DNA of 64,000 nt from Exiguobacterium sp018617385. GTDB lineage: Bacteria > Bacillota > Bacilli > Exiguobacteriales > Exiguobacteriaceae. Position numbers and translations under genes: made by a program. A model generated the notes under the pieces. It made no database searches, was not told the DNA's origin, and saw nothing but the letters and a program-made list of their open reading frames with translations. The stretch is taken from positions 1,178,001-1,242,000 of the forward strand of contig NZ_JACSKA010000001.1 of assembly GCF_018617385.1 (NCBI RefSeq), read 5' to 3'. Shown piece after piece: positions 24,889 to 33,233 of the stretch (positions within the stretch are counted from its first letter, which is position 1; every line of letters begins with the position of its first letter).

Positions 24889-25311
24889 ATGGAATCAAAT
24901 GTAGTGACGATATCAGCTCTCGTCGATGCACCAATCGACACAGTCTGGAAACTCTGGACAGACCCTGACCACATCAAACAATGGAATCATGCGTCTGACG
25001 ATTGGCATACGACCGAAGCGGAAAATGATTTACGGATCGGTGGGAAGTTTCGTAGTCGGATGGAAGCGAAAGATCAGAGCATGGGCTTTGATTTTGAAGG
25101 GGTATATGAGGAAGTTGAAGTAAATGAGCTCATTCAGTATCGCCTTGAGGATGAACGGAGAGTCAGAATTTCATTTTCTTCAGAAGGTGATCAGACGAAG
25201 GTGGTCGAGGTGTTTGATGCGGAATCGATGAATCCGGTTGAAATGCAACGACTAGGCTGGCAGGCGATCCTCGATAATTTCACTAGATATGCGAATGGGA
25301 AGAGTGTATAA
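24889..25311 (+). CDS. SRPBCC/AHSA1-like ligand-binding domain protein
   Basis: 140 residues. The opening VTISALVDAPIDTVWKLWTDPDHIKQWN and later GGKFRSRME, GVYEEVEVNELIQY and LGWQAILDNFTRYA are the pattern of AHSA1/activator-of-Hsp90-like START domains. These proteins bind a hydrophobic ligand or chaperone partner in a deep cavity; function is not predictable. It is likely a single-gene transcript; RBS AAAGGGG precedes the ATG. An SDR gene begins 134 nt later. Confidence 0.87.
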   Translation: MESNVVTISALVDAPIDTVWKLWTDPDHIKQWNHASDDWHTTEAENDLRIGGKFRSRMEAKDQSMGFDFEGVYEEVEVNELIQYRLEDERRVRISFSSEGDQTKVVEVFDAESMNPVEMQRLGWQAILDNFTRYANGKSV

Positions 25312-25445
25312 AAGATAAACGGAGGCTTTGAACAGCAGGTCCCTTTTCCATTAAAGTGGACGCTGCTGTTTGTCATGTATGGCCAAATGATTGTCTAGGT
25401 TTTTTTAGCTTGAAGAGACGAATATATATAAAAGGTGCTGTCTAT

Positions 25446-26306
25446 ATGTATGACTACACGTTACTAGAGAGACTCCTATTCCGATTTCCTTCCTTCGATC
25501 ATCAGAAAATGAAGTCATCGTTGGATCGGAAAACGGTATTGATTACTGGAGCGAGCTCAGGAATCGGGCAGGCGTTCGCTTTTTTACTAGCGGATACAAC
25601 CGCGCATCTAATTCTCGTTGCCCGTAGAGAATCAGACATGAACGCCATGAAGTCTGAAATCGAAAAGGGGTCAGCAACGGTGACCGTGTTCCCGGCAGAT
25701 CTTCGAATTGAAGAGGAACGGAATGGTTTGCTGGCGTATCTCCATCAACTACCGGACGGATTGGATGTTCTCGTCAGCAATGCTGGAATTTCCATCAATC
25801 GTCCCATCACTGAGTCACTCGATCGATACCATGATTTCACTCGGACGATGGCAATCAATTATTTTGCTCCGGTACAATTGATTTTATCGCTCATTCCGGT
25901 GCTCGAAAAGAAGAACGGGCAGATCGTCAATCTGTCGACCATCAATGTGTTACTTCATCCTTTTCCTCACTGGGCGGCCTATCAGGCATCAAAAGCCGCG
26001 TTCGATACGTGGTTTCGCTCCGCGGGTCCGGAACTCACAATCAAAAATATATCCACGACGACTCTATATCTACCGCTAGTAAAAACTCCGATGATCAAAC
26101 CGACGCTGGCTTATCAGCATTCACCTGCCATGTCACCGGTACATGTGGCAGAATTGATCGGACATGCCTTGTATACGAAACGAACAGTATATAAGCCGTG
26201 GTGGTTGTTCCTCGGTCAAGTAGCATCACTTGTTTTCAGAAGACCGATAGACTGGATGGTCCCTACATTCCTTAAGAGAAAGGAGCGTGACAGTAAGAAT
26301 GGTTAA
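25446..26306 (+). CDS. Short-chain dehydrogenase (SDR), coupled to an AMP-ligase
   Basis: 286 residues from ATG 25446; the frame is open from 25356 without an RBS. The cofactor motif is TGASSGIGQAFAFLL (about residues 31-45), then ARRESD (NADP-type Arg), NAGIS, LSTINV and the catalytic YQASKAAF. An N-terminal extension of about 25 residues and a hydrophobic C-terminal stretch (WWLFLGQVASLVF) suggest membrane association. Its last 8 nt overlap the acyl-CoA ligase gene. Together they may activate and then reduce or dehydrogenate a lipid. Confidence 0.85.
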   Translation: MYDYTLLERLLFRFPSFDHQKMKSSLDRKTVLITGASSGIGQAFAFLLADTTAHLILVARRESDMNAMKSEIEKGSATVTVFPADLRIEEERNGLLAYLHQLPDGLDVLVSNAGISINRPITESLDRYHDFTRTMAINYFAPVQLILSLIPVLEKKNGQIVNLSTINVLLHPFPHWAAYQASKAAFDTWFRSAGPELTIKNISTTTLYLPLVKTPMIKPTLAYQHSPAMSPVHVAELIGHALYTKRTVYKPWWLFLGQVASLVFRRPIDWMVPTFLKRKERDSKNG

Positions 26307-27843
26307 ATTATTGAAAGTCTTGTCGCAGCTCCAGTTTCTATCACCATCGAACTTAGGCCGTCTGTTCGTCGCAATCCGTCAAAATGGAATCAACTTGATG
26401 CTTCTTTTTACATTGACTGAAAGAGCAGGGAGTCAAAAAACGGCTTTAGTGGATAGCCGAGAAACAGTGAAGTATCAAGAGCTAAAATCACGCTGTGAAC
26501 ACCTTGCTCATCATTTGGCTGATCAGTATGGGGTTAAAAAGGGACAAAAAGTGGCGTTTCTTTGTAAAAACCACGCGTCTTTCGTACAAGGGATGTTTGC
26601 GGCTTCACGACTCGGTGCAGACATCTACATGCTTCATTCATCGATGAGTCAACTACAGTTCGACCGGCTCGTAGAAGAAAAACCATTCAATCTTTTGATT
26701 TACGATGATGAGTTTAAAGACTTAATTGAAAACTCGTCCTACGAACGTTCGACACTTGTCAGCTATCATGAGGAAAAGGTATCAATCAATAGTTTATCGG
26801 ATTCGAAGCGACATAAAAAAGGAAAGCTTCCGGCCGCATCGAGCGGGAAGATTGTGCTGTTGACCGGCGGTACTACCGGAAAACCGAAACAGGTGACTCA
26901 TAAACCATCCCTCTTTCACTTTCTAGCTCCATTCACGGCTTTATTGAACCGGTTGCAGTTGCCATCATTCAACACTGCCTATATTGCCACCCCGATTTAC
27001 CATGGCTACGGCATCGCCATCCTTTTATCTTTTCTGGCGCTAGGGAAAAAGGTCGTCATTCAAGAGAACTTTGATGTGCAGAGGGCCTGTGACCTCATTC
27101 GGCGACACAAGGTAGAAGTGGTCACGGTCGTCCCGCTCATGATACACAAAATGTTACGACACAATCCAACATCACTTCATTCTCTCGCTTGTATCGCGTC
27201 CGGTGGTGCGAAGCTTCATCCCGTTTTAGTCCGTGAAGTACATAACGAGTTAGGGAATGTCTTATACAATCTATATGGAACGTCGGAAGCGGGCTTGAAT
27301 CTGATCGCCACGCCAGAAGATTTACAGTATGATGCGAATACGCTCGGGAGAAGGATTCCGGGAGGGGACTTAAAGGTAGTGAAAGATGGAGCGGAAGTCG
27401 AGCCAGGCGCCATCGGTGAATTTTGCATACGAAATAAGTGGTCCATGCAAAGTAGGAAGAACCGCTGGATTCAAACGGGTGATGTCGGATACCGGGATGA
27501 GAACGGCTACTATTTTTTGTGTGGACGAACAGACGATTTGATCATCTCGGCTGGAAACAATATTTATCCTGGGGAAGTCGAGACGGTTTTGCGCGACCAT
27601 CCGAATGTCGAGGACGCCGCCGTCATCGGGGTAGAGGATGTATACGCGGGTCACATCTTGAAGGCATATGTACAGGTGTATGATGAACTGCTGACAGAAG
27701 AGGCATTAGTGAGCTGGTTGCGCGAACGACTGACAACATATCAGCTTCCACGAGAAATCGTGTTTGTGAAGGAGTTGCCTTATACAGCGGTTGGAAAATT
27801 GGATAGGAAACGACTTGAGATGATCAATCACTCGTGCAGGTGA
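26299..27843 (+). CDS. AMP-dependent acyl-CoA synthetase/ligase
   Basis: 514 residues. Adenylation motifs are LTGGTTGKPKQ (A3), YGTSEAG (A5), QTGDVGYRDENGYYFLCGRTDDLIISAGNNIYPGE (A7-A8) and AVGKLDRKRL (A10, catalytic Lys). The first 45 residues are hydrophobic/amphipathic, suggesting membrane contact as in fatty acyl-CoA ligases. It would adenylate a carboxylic acid and transfer it to CoA. ATG 26299 is preferred; GTG 26287 sits too close to the AGGAG. Overlap with the SDR indicates coupled translation. The substrate is unknown. Confidence 0.87.
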   Translation: MVKLLKVLSQLQFLSPSNLGRLFVAIRQNGINLMLLFTLTERAGSQKTALVDSRETVKYQELKSRCEHLAHHLADQYGVKKGQKVAFLCKNHASFVQGMFAASRLGADIYMLHSSMSQLQFDRLVEEKPFNLLIYDDEFKDLIENSSYERSTLVSYHEEKVSINSLSDSKRHKKGKLPAASSGKIVLLTGGTTGKPKQVTHKPSLFHFLAPFTALLNRLQLPSFNTAYIATPIYHGYGIAILLSFLALGKKVVIQENFDVQRACDLIRRHKVEVVTVVPLMIHKMLRHNPTSLHSLACIASGGAKLHPVLVREVHNELGNVLYNLYGTSEAGLNLIATPEDLQYDANTLGRRIPGGDLKVVKDGAEVEPGAIGEFCIRNKWSMQSRKNRWIQTGDVGYRDENGYYFLCGRTDDLIISAGNNIYPGEVETVLRDHPNVEDAAVIGVEDVYAGHILKAYVQVYDELLTEEALVSWLRERLTTYQLPREIVFVKELPYTAVGKLDRKRLEMINHSCR

Positions 27844-27891
27844 ATAGTTAAGAAAGAATCGAAACGCATTAACCACAGATAAATAGAGTGA

Positions 27892-28137
27892 TTAATGTTT
27901 CACCTTGAATTGTCTAATCCGCCACATGATTGAAACGATAAAAGCTGCCAAGCCTCCTAGGACGATAATGTAAAATACGAAGAAGAATAGGAAGGCTCCA
28001 TAGTCTTCGAGTTCCTCAAATGGATTCTGAATGATCATCGGTTCGGATAATATGCCGACCACCATCAATGGAAGGAAGAATAGAAAGAAACGTTTCCAAA
28101 AATAGTGTTTGTACGTTTGTGACACAGGCTGCTCCAT
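27892..28137 (-). CDS. Small two-span membrane protein, unknown
   Basis: 81 residues, RBS GAGGAGGT before the ATG. Two hydrophobic helices (about residues 15-31 and 47-70) with a short acidic loop (NPFEELEDYG) and a basic C-terminus (RIRQFKVKH). No family recognised. It runs convergently to the ligase gene and has its own promoter region. Confidence 0.6.
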   Translation of the reverse strand: MEQPVSQTYKHYFWKRFFLFFLPLMVVGILSEPMIIQNPFEELEDYGAFLFFFVFYIIVLGGLAAFIVSIMWRIRQFKVKH

Positions 28138-28242
28138 AATCGTACCTCCTCAATTGAATTACACTTATTTACATATAGGATAGCATATTCTTAATTTACG
28201 TTAGATGATTGATAGTTATTTTTTGCCGATTTCAAATGAAAC

Positions 28243-28271
28243 GAGGGTGGCCGATTCATTCAGCCACCCTC
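28243..28271. terminator. Terminator between the small membrane gene and the DM13 gene
   Basis: GAGGGTGGC and GCCACCCTC, a perfect 9-bp stem with an 11-nt loop, ahead of a weak T-rich tract on the minus strand. Confidence 0.65.
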
Positions 28272-28278
28272 AAGTCTG

Positions 28279-28803
28279 TTATTCACTTGAACCAGTCAGT
28301 TCTCCCGTCCCGAACGTCGCGCTGAACGCACGGCACCAGATGACGACGGTGTTGTACTCTTCTAAATTCACATCCTCAGGGACCAAGTAGTTTTGATTCC
28401 CGATGTTCCCTTTTAGCGCCCCTAGACTGACGCCTTCGGTCGTCTCTTGTCCTGGTTTCGTCAAATAGACGAATAAGTCAGGACCGTTCGTCGTCTCGAA
28501 CTCTTCAAATCGGAGATACGTCCCGTCTTCTGCCTCGACCGAGCGGATCGTGCCAGTCGTCTCATAATTTTTCTCCCCGTCCATGAACACACCCGCTACT
28601 TCGGTTGGACTCGGTTGTGCTTCCGGTGTGTCGGACGACTCTTGATCTGATTCCTCTTCCTCTGGAGCTGGTGATTCGACAGCTGTCGGCGGCAATCCTT
28701 CATCGACCGTCTCGGTTAAGAATAGTGGGGAGATGAGCCACCAGGCAACAGCGATTACGGCTACGCCAATCACACCGATGATGAGTTTCGTACTTGTTTT
28801 CAT
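28279..28803 (-). CDS. Membrane-anchored DM13-domain protein
   Basis: 174 residues. ATG 28803 has RBS AAGGAGG; the open frame beyond it overlaps msrA and is not real. An N-terminal anchor helix (residues 7-28) is followed by an acidic Pro/Ser/Glu linker (about residues 29-70) and a DM13 domain with DGEKNYETTGTIRS, GPDLFVYLTK and VIWCRAFSATFGTGEL. The DM13 family is proposed to carry a redox-active Cys in electron transfer; this protein has only that Cys. It faces outside the cell. Confidence 0.82.
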   Translation of the reverse strand: MKTSTKLIIGVIGVAVIAVAWWLISPLFLTETVDEGLPPTAVESPAPEEEESDQESSDTPEAQPSPTEVAGVFMDGEKNYETTGTIRSVEAEDGTYLRFEEFETTNGPDLFVYLTKPGQETTEGVSLGALKGNIGNQNYLVPEDVNLEEYNTVVIWCRAFSATFGTGELTGSSE

Positions 28804-28869
28804 ATATGAGTCCTCCTTTTCGGATGTATGAACCATTAATAGTCTTTTCCCGATTATTGGTCTTATAAA

Positions 28870-28895
28870 AGACGCGAATGCTAACATTCGCGTCT
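28870..28895 (-). terminator. Terminator after msrA
   Basis: AGACGCGAATG-CTAA-CATTCGCGTCT, an 11-bp stem followed on the minus strand by TTTTAT. Confidence 0.85.
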
Positions 28896-28903
28896 GATGA
28901 CCG

Positions 28904-29428
28904 TTATACGGTTTCCGTCCAGTTTTCCTCGATGAACTCGTCACGTCCTGAAATGGCTCGGTCTTCCTTATAATGCTTCGGATTCTTTTTATGATAATCC
29001 TGATGGTAGTCTTCTGCAGCGAAGAACGTCGTCGCCGGAATGATTTTCGTGACAATCGGAGCCGCGAAGCGACCACTTGATGCCAACACATCGCGACTCG
29101 CCTCAGCCGCGACTCGTTGTTCTTCCGTGTGATAGAAGATGGCTGGGGCATACTGAGGTCCCCGGTCTTGGAATTGACCACCATCGTCCGTCGGATCGGT
29201 CTGAATCCAATACAGCTCAAGAAGACGTTCATACGAGAATAACGCTGGATCATATGTGATTTGAACGACCTCGAGGTGCCCCGTCGTCCCGGTTTTCACT
29301 TGTTCATACGTCGGATTGTCGACCTGTCCGCCCATATAGCCGGATACGATGCCTTCAATCCCTGGTAATTCTTCAAATGGTGTCACCATGCACCAAAAAC
29401 AGCCGCCTGCGAATGTTGCTTTTTCCAT
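28904..29428 (-). CDS. msrA: Peptide-methionine (S)-S-oxide reductase
   Basis: 174 residues, the usual MsrA length. The active-site GGCFWC has Cys10 (catalytic) and Cys13; GIEGIVSGYMGGQ, TGHLEVVQITYDP and the C-terminal EDYHQDYHKKNPKHY follow. MsrA reduces methionine S-sulfoxide in oxidised proteins using thioredoxin. The 5' region carries an S-box riboswitch and terminator, so expression should rise when SAM (methionine) is low. No msrB is adjacent. Confidence 0.96.
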   Translation of the reverse strand: MEKATFAGGCFWCMVTPFEELPGIEGIVSGYMGGQVDNPTYEQVKTGTTGHLEVVQITYDPALFSYERLLELYWIQTDPTDDGGQFQDRGPQYAPAIFYHTEEQRVAAEASRDVLASSGRFAAPIVTKIIPATTFFAAEDYHQDYHKKNPKHYKEDRAISGRDEFIEENWTETV

Positions 29429-29458
29429 ACTGTCGTTCCCTCCAAATCGTCATTCAAC

Positions 29459-29495
29459 AAAAAAGCGCTCACGTCGGATGACATGAGCGCTTTCG
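29459..29495 (-). terminator. S-box-controlled terminator upstream of msrA
   Basis: On the minus strand AAAGCGCTCATGT and ACGTGAGCGCTTT form a long stem followed by TTTTT. It lies between the riboswitch and msrA. Confidence 0.85.
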
Positions 29496-29504
29496 TCATA
29501 TCGT

Positions 29505-29597
29505 CCAAGGTTTCCCTTGCTGGTCGTAGCACCTTGCCTAAGGCAGGTTGCTGTGAAGTCGCGGAGCCAGATCTCTCGTTCACTCTTGATATCGATA
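29505..29597 (-). promoter_or_regulatory. SAM-I (S-box) riboswitch controlling msrA
   Basis: The minus strand shows the ordered S-box parts: TATCAAGAG (P1 start), AGAGATCTGGCTC, GACTTCACAGCAACC (GCAACC core) and AAGGTGCTACGACCAGC. A terminator hairpin follows. SAM binding should favour termination. S-boxes usually control methionine or cysteine genes; control of msrA is a less common placement. The match is by eye. Confidence 0.85.
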
Positions 29598-29613
29598 TGT
29601 AGTTGGTGAGAGC

Positions 29614-29643
29614 ATCATACCACCCTCAAAATACATTCGTCAA
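29614..29643 (-). promoter_or_regulatory. Sigma-A promoter of the msrA transcript
   Basis: Minus strand TTGACG (29643-29638), an 18-nt spacer, TATGAT (29619-29614). The transcript would start just before the S-box. The -35 overlaps the last codon of the small gene 29640-29801. Confidence 0.7.
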
Positions 29644-29801
29644 TGATTCGGTTTTCGTTTCAACTGAAAAACCGTCAAGACGATGATGAATCCGATCAAC
29701 CCGATGGAAATGAGCGTACCATACGGCACATTCTCCCCGTATAGCTGTAAGAAAAATAGACCGAATACGGCAAGCAACACAAAGACATAGGAGCGAGTCA
29801 T
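29640..29801 (-). CDS. Small two-helix membrane protein, unknown
   Basis: 53 residues with RBS AGGAGGT 6 nt before the ATG. Two hydrophobic spans, VFVLLAVFGLFFLQLYG and LISIGLIGFIIVLTVF, are joined by a short polar loop, and the C-terminus is basic (QLKRKPNH). No homologue recognised. The strong RBS and complete frame support a real gene. It lies directly upstream of the msrA promoter. Confidence 0.65.
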   Translation of the reverse strand: MTRSYVFVLLAVFGLFFLQLYGENVPYGTLISIGLIGFIIVLTVFQLKRKPNH

Positions 29802-29914
29802 TGGGACCTCCTGTTTTTTCTTAAGTGTATCAAGAACACATCGACTTGGCGATACGAAAAGGAAATCAGACGTAGAGCACGAATAAAGGGGGAGAGGTAA
29901 AGGAGGAATGTAGA

Positions 29915-31321
29915 ATGGAACAAATCCAATTACATGAACTGACGATCGAACGTGCGCATCGTGGGTATAAAGAAGGACAATTCACGGCGAGAGACGTGAC
30001 CGCCTACTATTTAGGACGGATTGCGACGTATAATGAACGGCTTCACGCCGTCATTCAAGTCAATCCGGACGCCCTGTTCGAGGCAGAGGCGGCAGACCGG
30101 GCGTACCGAAAAGGGGTACGCAAACCGCTACTCGGCATTCCCGTCTTAATCAAAGACAATATCGAGACGAACGGTCTGATGCGAACGACTGCAGGTGCTG
30201 CCGCGATGCGACATCATTTCGCCGGTCGAGATGCCGAGCTCGTCAAACGGTTGCGGGCTGACGGGGCCATCATCCTTGGCAAAGCGAACCTGTCCGAGTG
30301 GGCGAACTTTTTAACGGAAGATATGCCGAACGGCTGGAGTGCCGTCGGTGGACAGACGATGAACCCATACGGCGACGGGTTGGATGTCGGGGGGTCAAGC
30401 TCAGGGTCGGCTTCAGCGGTCGCGGCAAACCTTTCGCTTCTCGCAGTCGGATCTGAGACGAGCGGTTCAATCGTCCATCCGAGTGTCCATAACAGCATCG
30501 TCGGGATCAAGCCGACGGTCGGATTGATCAGTCGCTCCGGAATCATCCCGATCTCACGTTCTCAAGATACGGCGGGACCGATGGCGCGTACGCTTCGTGA
30601 TGCGGTCATCGCCTTACAATCGATGTGCGGTGAGGATGTATCAGACCCGGCGACGTGGGAAACTCCAGTCGGACCGCCTTATGTGACATGTCTCGATGTG
30701 AGGCAAGCGGTCGGGATGCGTGTCGGATTTATCAAGCCAAATATTTCAGACGAAGAAGTCGAATTGTATGAGGGGGCGCTTCGATTGCTACGGCAAGCCG
30801 AGGTCGAACTCGTCGAGGTCACGCTACCAAAGCATGAGGCGCTAGAGCAGGCGGACATCCTGTTCGACGAATTCAAACTCGGGGTCGAGGCATATCTTGC
30901 CAACACGACCGTGCCGTTTAAAACGCTTTCCGATTTGATCGAGTGGAACGCGGAACATCCTGAATCGATTCCGCACGGCCAGACCATCTTTGAAGAAGCG
31001 AACGCCAAATCTGGAAAACTGACTGAAGCGAACTATCTCAACCGTCGCATCGAGGACGTCCGTCTCGCGAAAACGGAAGGGATTGACACATTGCTTGCGT
31101 CACATAAACTGGACGCACTCGTGCTGCCACATGACATGAACTATGACATGGCTGCAAAAGCAGGTCATCCAACGATTACAATCCCATATCAATTGAAAAA
31201 GAGCGGTGCCCCATTCGGTCTCTCGTTCACGGGGACGAGCTATGCGGAACGTGATTTAATCCGAGTCGCCTTAGCATTCGAACAATTCGTCACACGACCG
31301 ACGCCTCCTGATTATTCGTAA
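29915..31321 (+). CDS. Amidase-signature family hydrolase
   Basis: 468 residues, typical of the amidase (GatA-like) family but not GatA: no gatC/gatB neighbours. The Ser-cisSer-Lys triad is visible: Lys80 in GIPVLIKDNIET, cis-Ser161 in GGSSSGSAS and nucleophile Ser185 in SETSGSI. The nitrogen source is unknown; substrates range from aliphatic amides to cyclic imides. RBS AAAGGAGG precedes the ATG. It is probably a single-gene transcript; rlmN follows after 65 nt. Confidence 0.9.
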   Translation: MEQIQLHELTIERAHRGYKEGQFTARDVTAYYLGRIATYNERLHAVIQVNPDALFEAEAADRAYRKGVRKPLLGIPVLIKDNIETNGLMRTTAGAAAMRHHFAGRDAELVKRLRADGAIILGKANLSEWANFLTEDMPNGWSAVGGQTMNPYGDGLDVGGSSSGSASAVAANLSLLAVGSETSGSIVHPSVHNSIVGIKPTVGLISRSGIIPISRSQDTAGPMARTLRDAVIALQSMCGEDVSDPATWETPVGPPYVTCLDVRQAVGMRVGFIKPNISDEEVELYEGALRLLRQAEVELVEVTLPKHEALEQADILFDEFKLGVEAYLANTTVPFKTLSDLIEWNAEHPESIPHGQTIFEEANAKSGKLTEANYLNRRIEDVRLAKTEGIDTLLASHKLDALVLPHDMNYDMAAKAGHPTITIPYQLKKSGAPFGLSFTGTSYAERDLIRVALAFEQFVTRPTPPDYS

Positions 31322-31386
31322 GTTGCACCCGTCTCTCACGTCCGCTACAATGGTACGTATGCGGATTAGAGAAAGGACAGATTACA

Positions 31387-32448
31387 ATGAAATCATCTAT
31401 ATACGGGTTGACATTCGATCAACTCACAAACGAGTGTACGGAAGCGGGATACGGTGCCTTCCACGCACGTCAAGTTTGGGACTCGCTCTACATCGACCGG
31501 GTCAAATCGATGGACGACCTCAACGTACGTGATGAGGTGCGTGATTACTTAACAGAGAAATATGTCATCTCGACACAAGAACTGTTCGTCAAACAAGAAG
31601 CGGGCGACGGGACGGTCAAATTCTTACTTAAATTACATGACGGGCACTACATCGAGACGGTGCTCATGCGTCACAAATACGGACGTTCGGTCTGTGTGAC
31701 GACTCAGGTCGGTTGTAACATCGGCTGTAGCTTCTGTGCGAGCGGCTTGTTGAAAAAGACGCGTGACTTGACGGCGGGTGAGGTCGTCGAGCAGATCATG
31801 ACCGTCCAACACTTCCTCGATGAAGAGGGTGAAGGGGACCGCGTCAGCCATATCGTCGTCATGGGAATCGGTGAACCGTTTGATAACTTCGACAACTTGG
31901 TCGACTTCTTGCTTGTCGTCAAAGATGAGCGTGGACTTGCGATCGCTCCGCGTAAAATCAACGTGTCGACGAGTGGTCTCGCGGATAAGATCTACAAGTT
32001 CGCAGACCTCGACTTACGCATCAACTTGGCGCTCTCTCTACATGCGCCAAACGATGAATTACGTACTCGCATCATGAAAATCAACCGGGCGTTCCCGCTT
32101 GATAAACTCATGCCGTCGATTCGCTATTACGTCGAGAAGACGAATAAACGAATCACATTCGAATATATCCTGCTCTCAAAAGTGAACGATTTGCCGGAAC
32201 ATGCGGAAGAACTCGCCGACTTGATTGAAGACATCAAAGACAAGTCATACGTCAACTTGATTCCATACAACCCGGTCAACGAGCACATCCAATATGAGCG
32301 AAGCACGCCTGAGGACATCATGGCGTTCTACGACATCTTGAAAAAGCGTGGCGTCAACACTGGTGTCCGTCTCGAGCACGGGACAGACATCGATGCGGCA
32401 TGCGGACAACTCCGCAGCAAGCATATGAACGTCGAAGGCGCGAAGTAA
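31387..32448 (+). CDS. rlmN: 23S rRNA (adenine2503-C2)/tRNA methyltransferase RlmN
   Basis: 353 residues. Radical SAM CxxxCxxC at Cys110, Cys114 and Cys117 (CNIGCSFC), MGIGEPFDN and the C-terminal GTDIDAACGQL with the methyl-carrying Cys are all present. RlmN methylates C2 of A2503 in 23S rRNA and A37 of some tRNAs. It matches Bacillus YloN-type RlmN rather than Cfr (which has GEALAN in place of GEPFDN). RBS GAAAGGA precedes the ATG. A large hairpin overlaps the stop. Confidence 0.95.
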   Translation: MKSSIYGLTFDQLTNECTEAGYGAFHARQVWDSLYIDRVKSMDDLNVRDEVRDYLTEKYVISTQELFVKQEAGDGTVKFLLKLHDGHYIETVLMRHKYGRSVCVTTQVGCNIGCSFCASGLLKKTRDLTAGEVVEQIMTVQHFLDEEGEGDRVSHIVVMGIGEPFDNFDNLVDFLLVVKDERGLAIAPRKINVSTSGLADKIYKFADLDLRINLALSLHAPNDELRTRIMKINRAFPLDKLMPSIRYYVEKTNKRITFEYILLSKVNDLPEHAEELADLIEDIKDKSYVNLIPYNPVNEHIQYERSTPEDIMAFYDILKKRGVNTGVRLEHGTDIDAACGQLRSKHMNVEGAK

Positions 32449-32489
32449 ACGAATGGCCTCTCCGAATCTCGGGGAGGCCATTCGTTTAC
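32445..32489. terminator. Long bidirectional terminator
   Basis: GTAAACGAATGGCCTC and GAGGCCATTCGTTTAC arms (16 bp) enclose a short inner hairpin. They overlap the stop codons of rlmN and the convergent methyltransferase gene. Confidence 0.85.
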
Positions 32490-33094
32490 CGTTTTTGCCC
32501 GACATATTGAATCACAGCTGATTCGCCGTGATGGAGCGTGCCTTCTTCTCGCCAGACGACCGTCTCATGTAAGACGAGCGGTACGAAATCGTCCCCTAGT
32601 TGGTGGAACATCTCTTCGGTGTAAAGAAGTGAGGCGTCGTTTGGTCCGCCTGTCCCGTAATCAAGTTGATGTGTAGAGTAAACTTCAGTCAGGAATACGC
32701 CACCAGATCGAAGCGTTTGTTGGATACCCGTGAACACCTTTTCTCTGACGTGTGGAGGAAAGTGGCCAAAGATACAGATGACCATGTCATACGACTCGTT
32801 TGGCCAATCGGCTTCATTCAAGTCGATCTGTTTCGTCTGAATGGACACGTTTCGTGACGTCGCTAAGCGCTTCGCTTTGTCGAGCCCTGCTATAGAAGCG
32901 TCCCACATCTCGACTTCAAAGCCGAGCGTGGCGAGCCATACCGCGTTTCGACCTTCGCCCTCCGCGATGGCCAATACACGTTTTCTATCAACTTGATGAG
33001 ACGTGACCCATTCGCGTAAAAAATCGTTTGGCTCTGTCCCATACACATACTCTTCCGAACTAAATCGTTCATCCCATTTCGACAAGCCATTCAT
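32486..33094 (-). CDS. Class I SAM-dependent methyltransferase
   Basis: 202 residues. The SAM site is VLAIAEGEGRNAVWLATLGFEVEMWDAS (motif I, E/DxGxGRNA), then DLNEADWPNESYDMVICIFGHF, where Asp and Glu typically bind the ribose. It belongs to the TehB/UbiE-like group; the acceptor is unknown. The N-terminal WDERFSSEEYVYGTEPNDFL is typical of this subfamily. The RBS is poor (AGGGA right next to the ATG), which may mean weak translation. Confidence 0.85.
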   Translation of the reverse strand: MNGLSKWDERFSSEEYVYGTEPNDFLREWVTSHQVDRKRVLAIAEGEGRNAVWLATLGFEVEMWDASIAGLDKAKRLATSRNVSIQTKQIDLNEADWPNESYDMVICIFGHFPPHVREKVFTGIQQTLRSGGVFLTEVYSTHQLDYGTGGPNDASLLYTEEMFHQLGDDFVPLVLHETVVWREEGTLHHGESAVIQYVGQKR

Positions 33095-33233
33095 TCCCTC
33101 GCTACGTTTCTTTCACTATAGCAAAACGAACGGACGACGGTGAAAATCCATCACGATTTTCTGGATTCATGCATAGTCCCCATGCGAGAGGGGAATAGAT
33201 TTCTGAACTAATGGATAGAGTGGAGGCTAAGTG

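Noticed and set aside
28804..29253. In-frame extension of the DM13 gene into msrA
   Set aside because: It overlaps msrA on the same strand in another frame and crosses the msrA terminator; the ATG at 28803 has a good RBS and a signal anchor.
31387..32448. Possible Cfr antibiotic-resistance methyltransferase
   Set aside because: The motif after the radical SAM cluster is MGIGEPFDN as in Bacillus RlmN, whereas Cfr has GEALAN; no mobile-element context.
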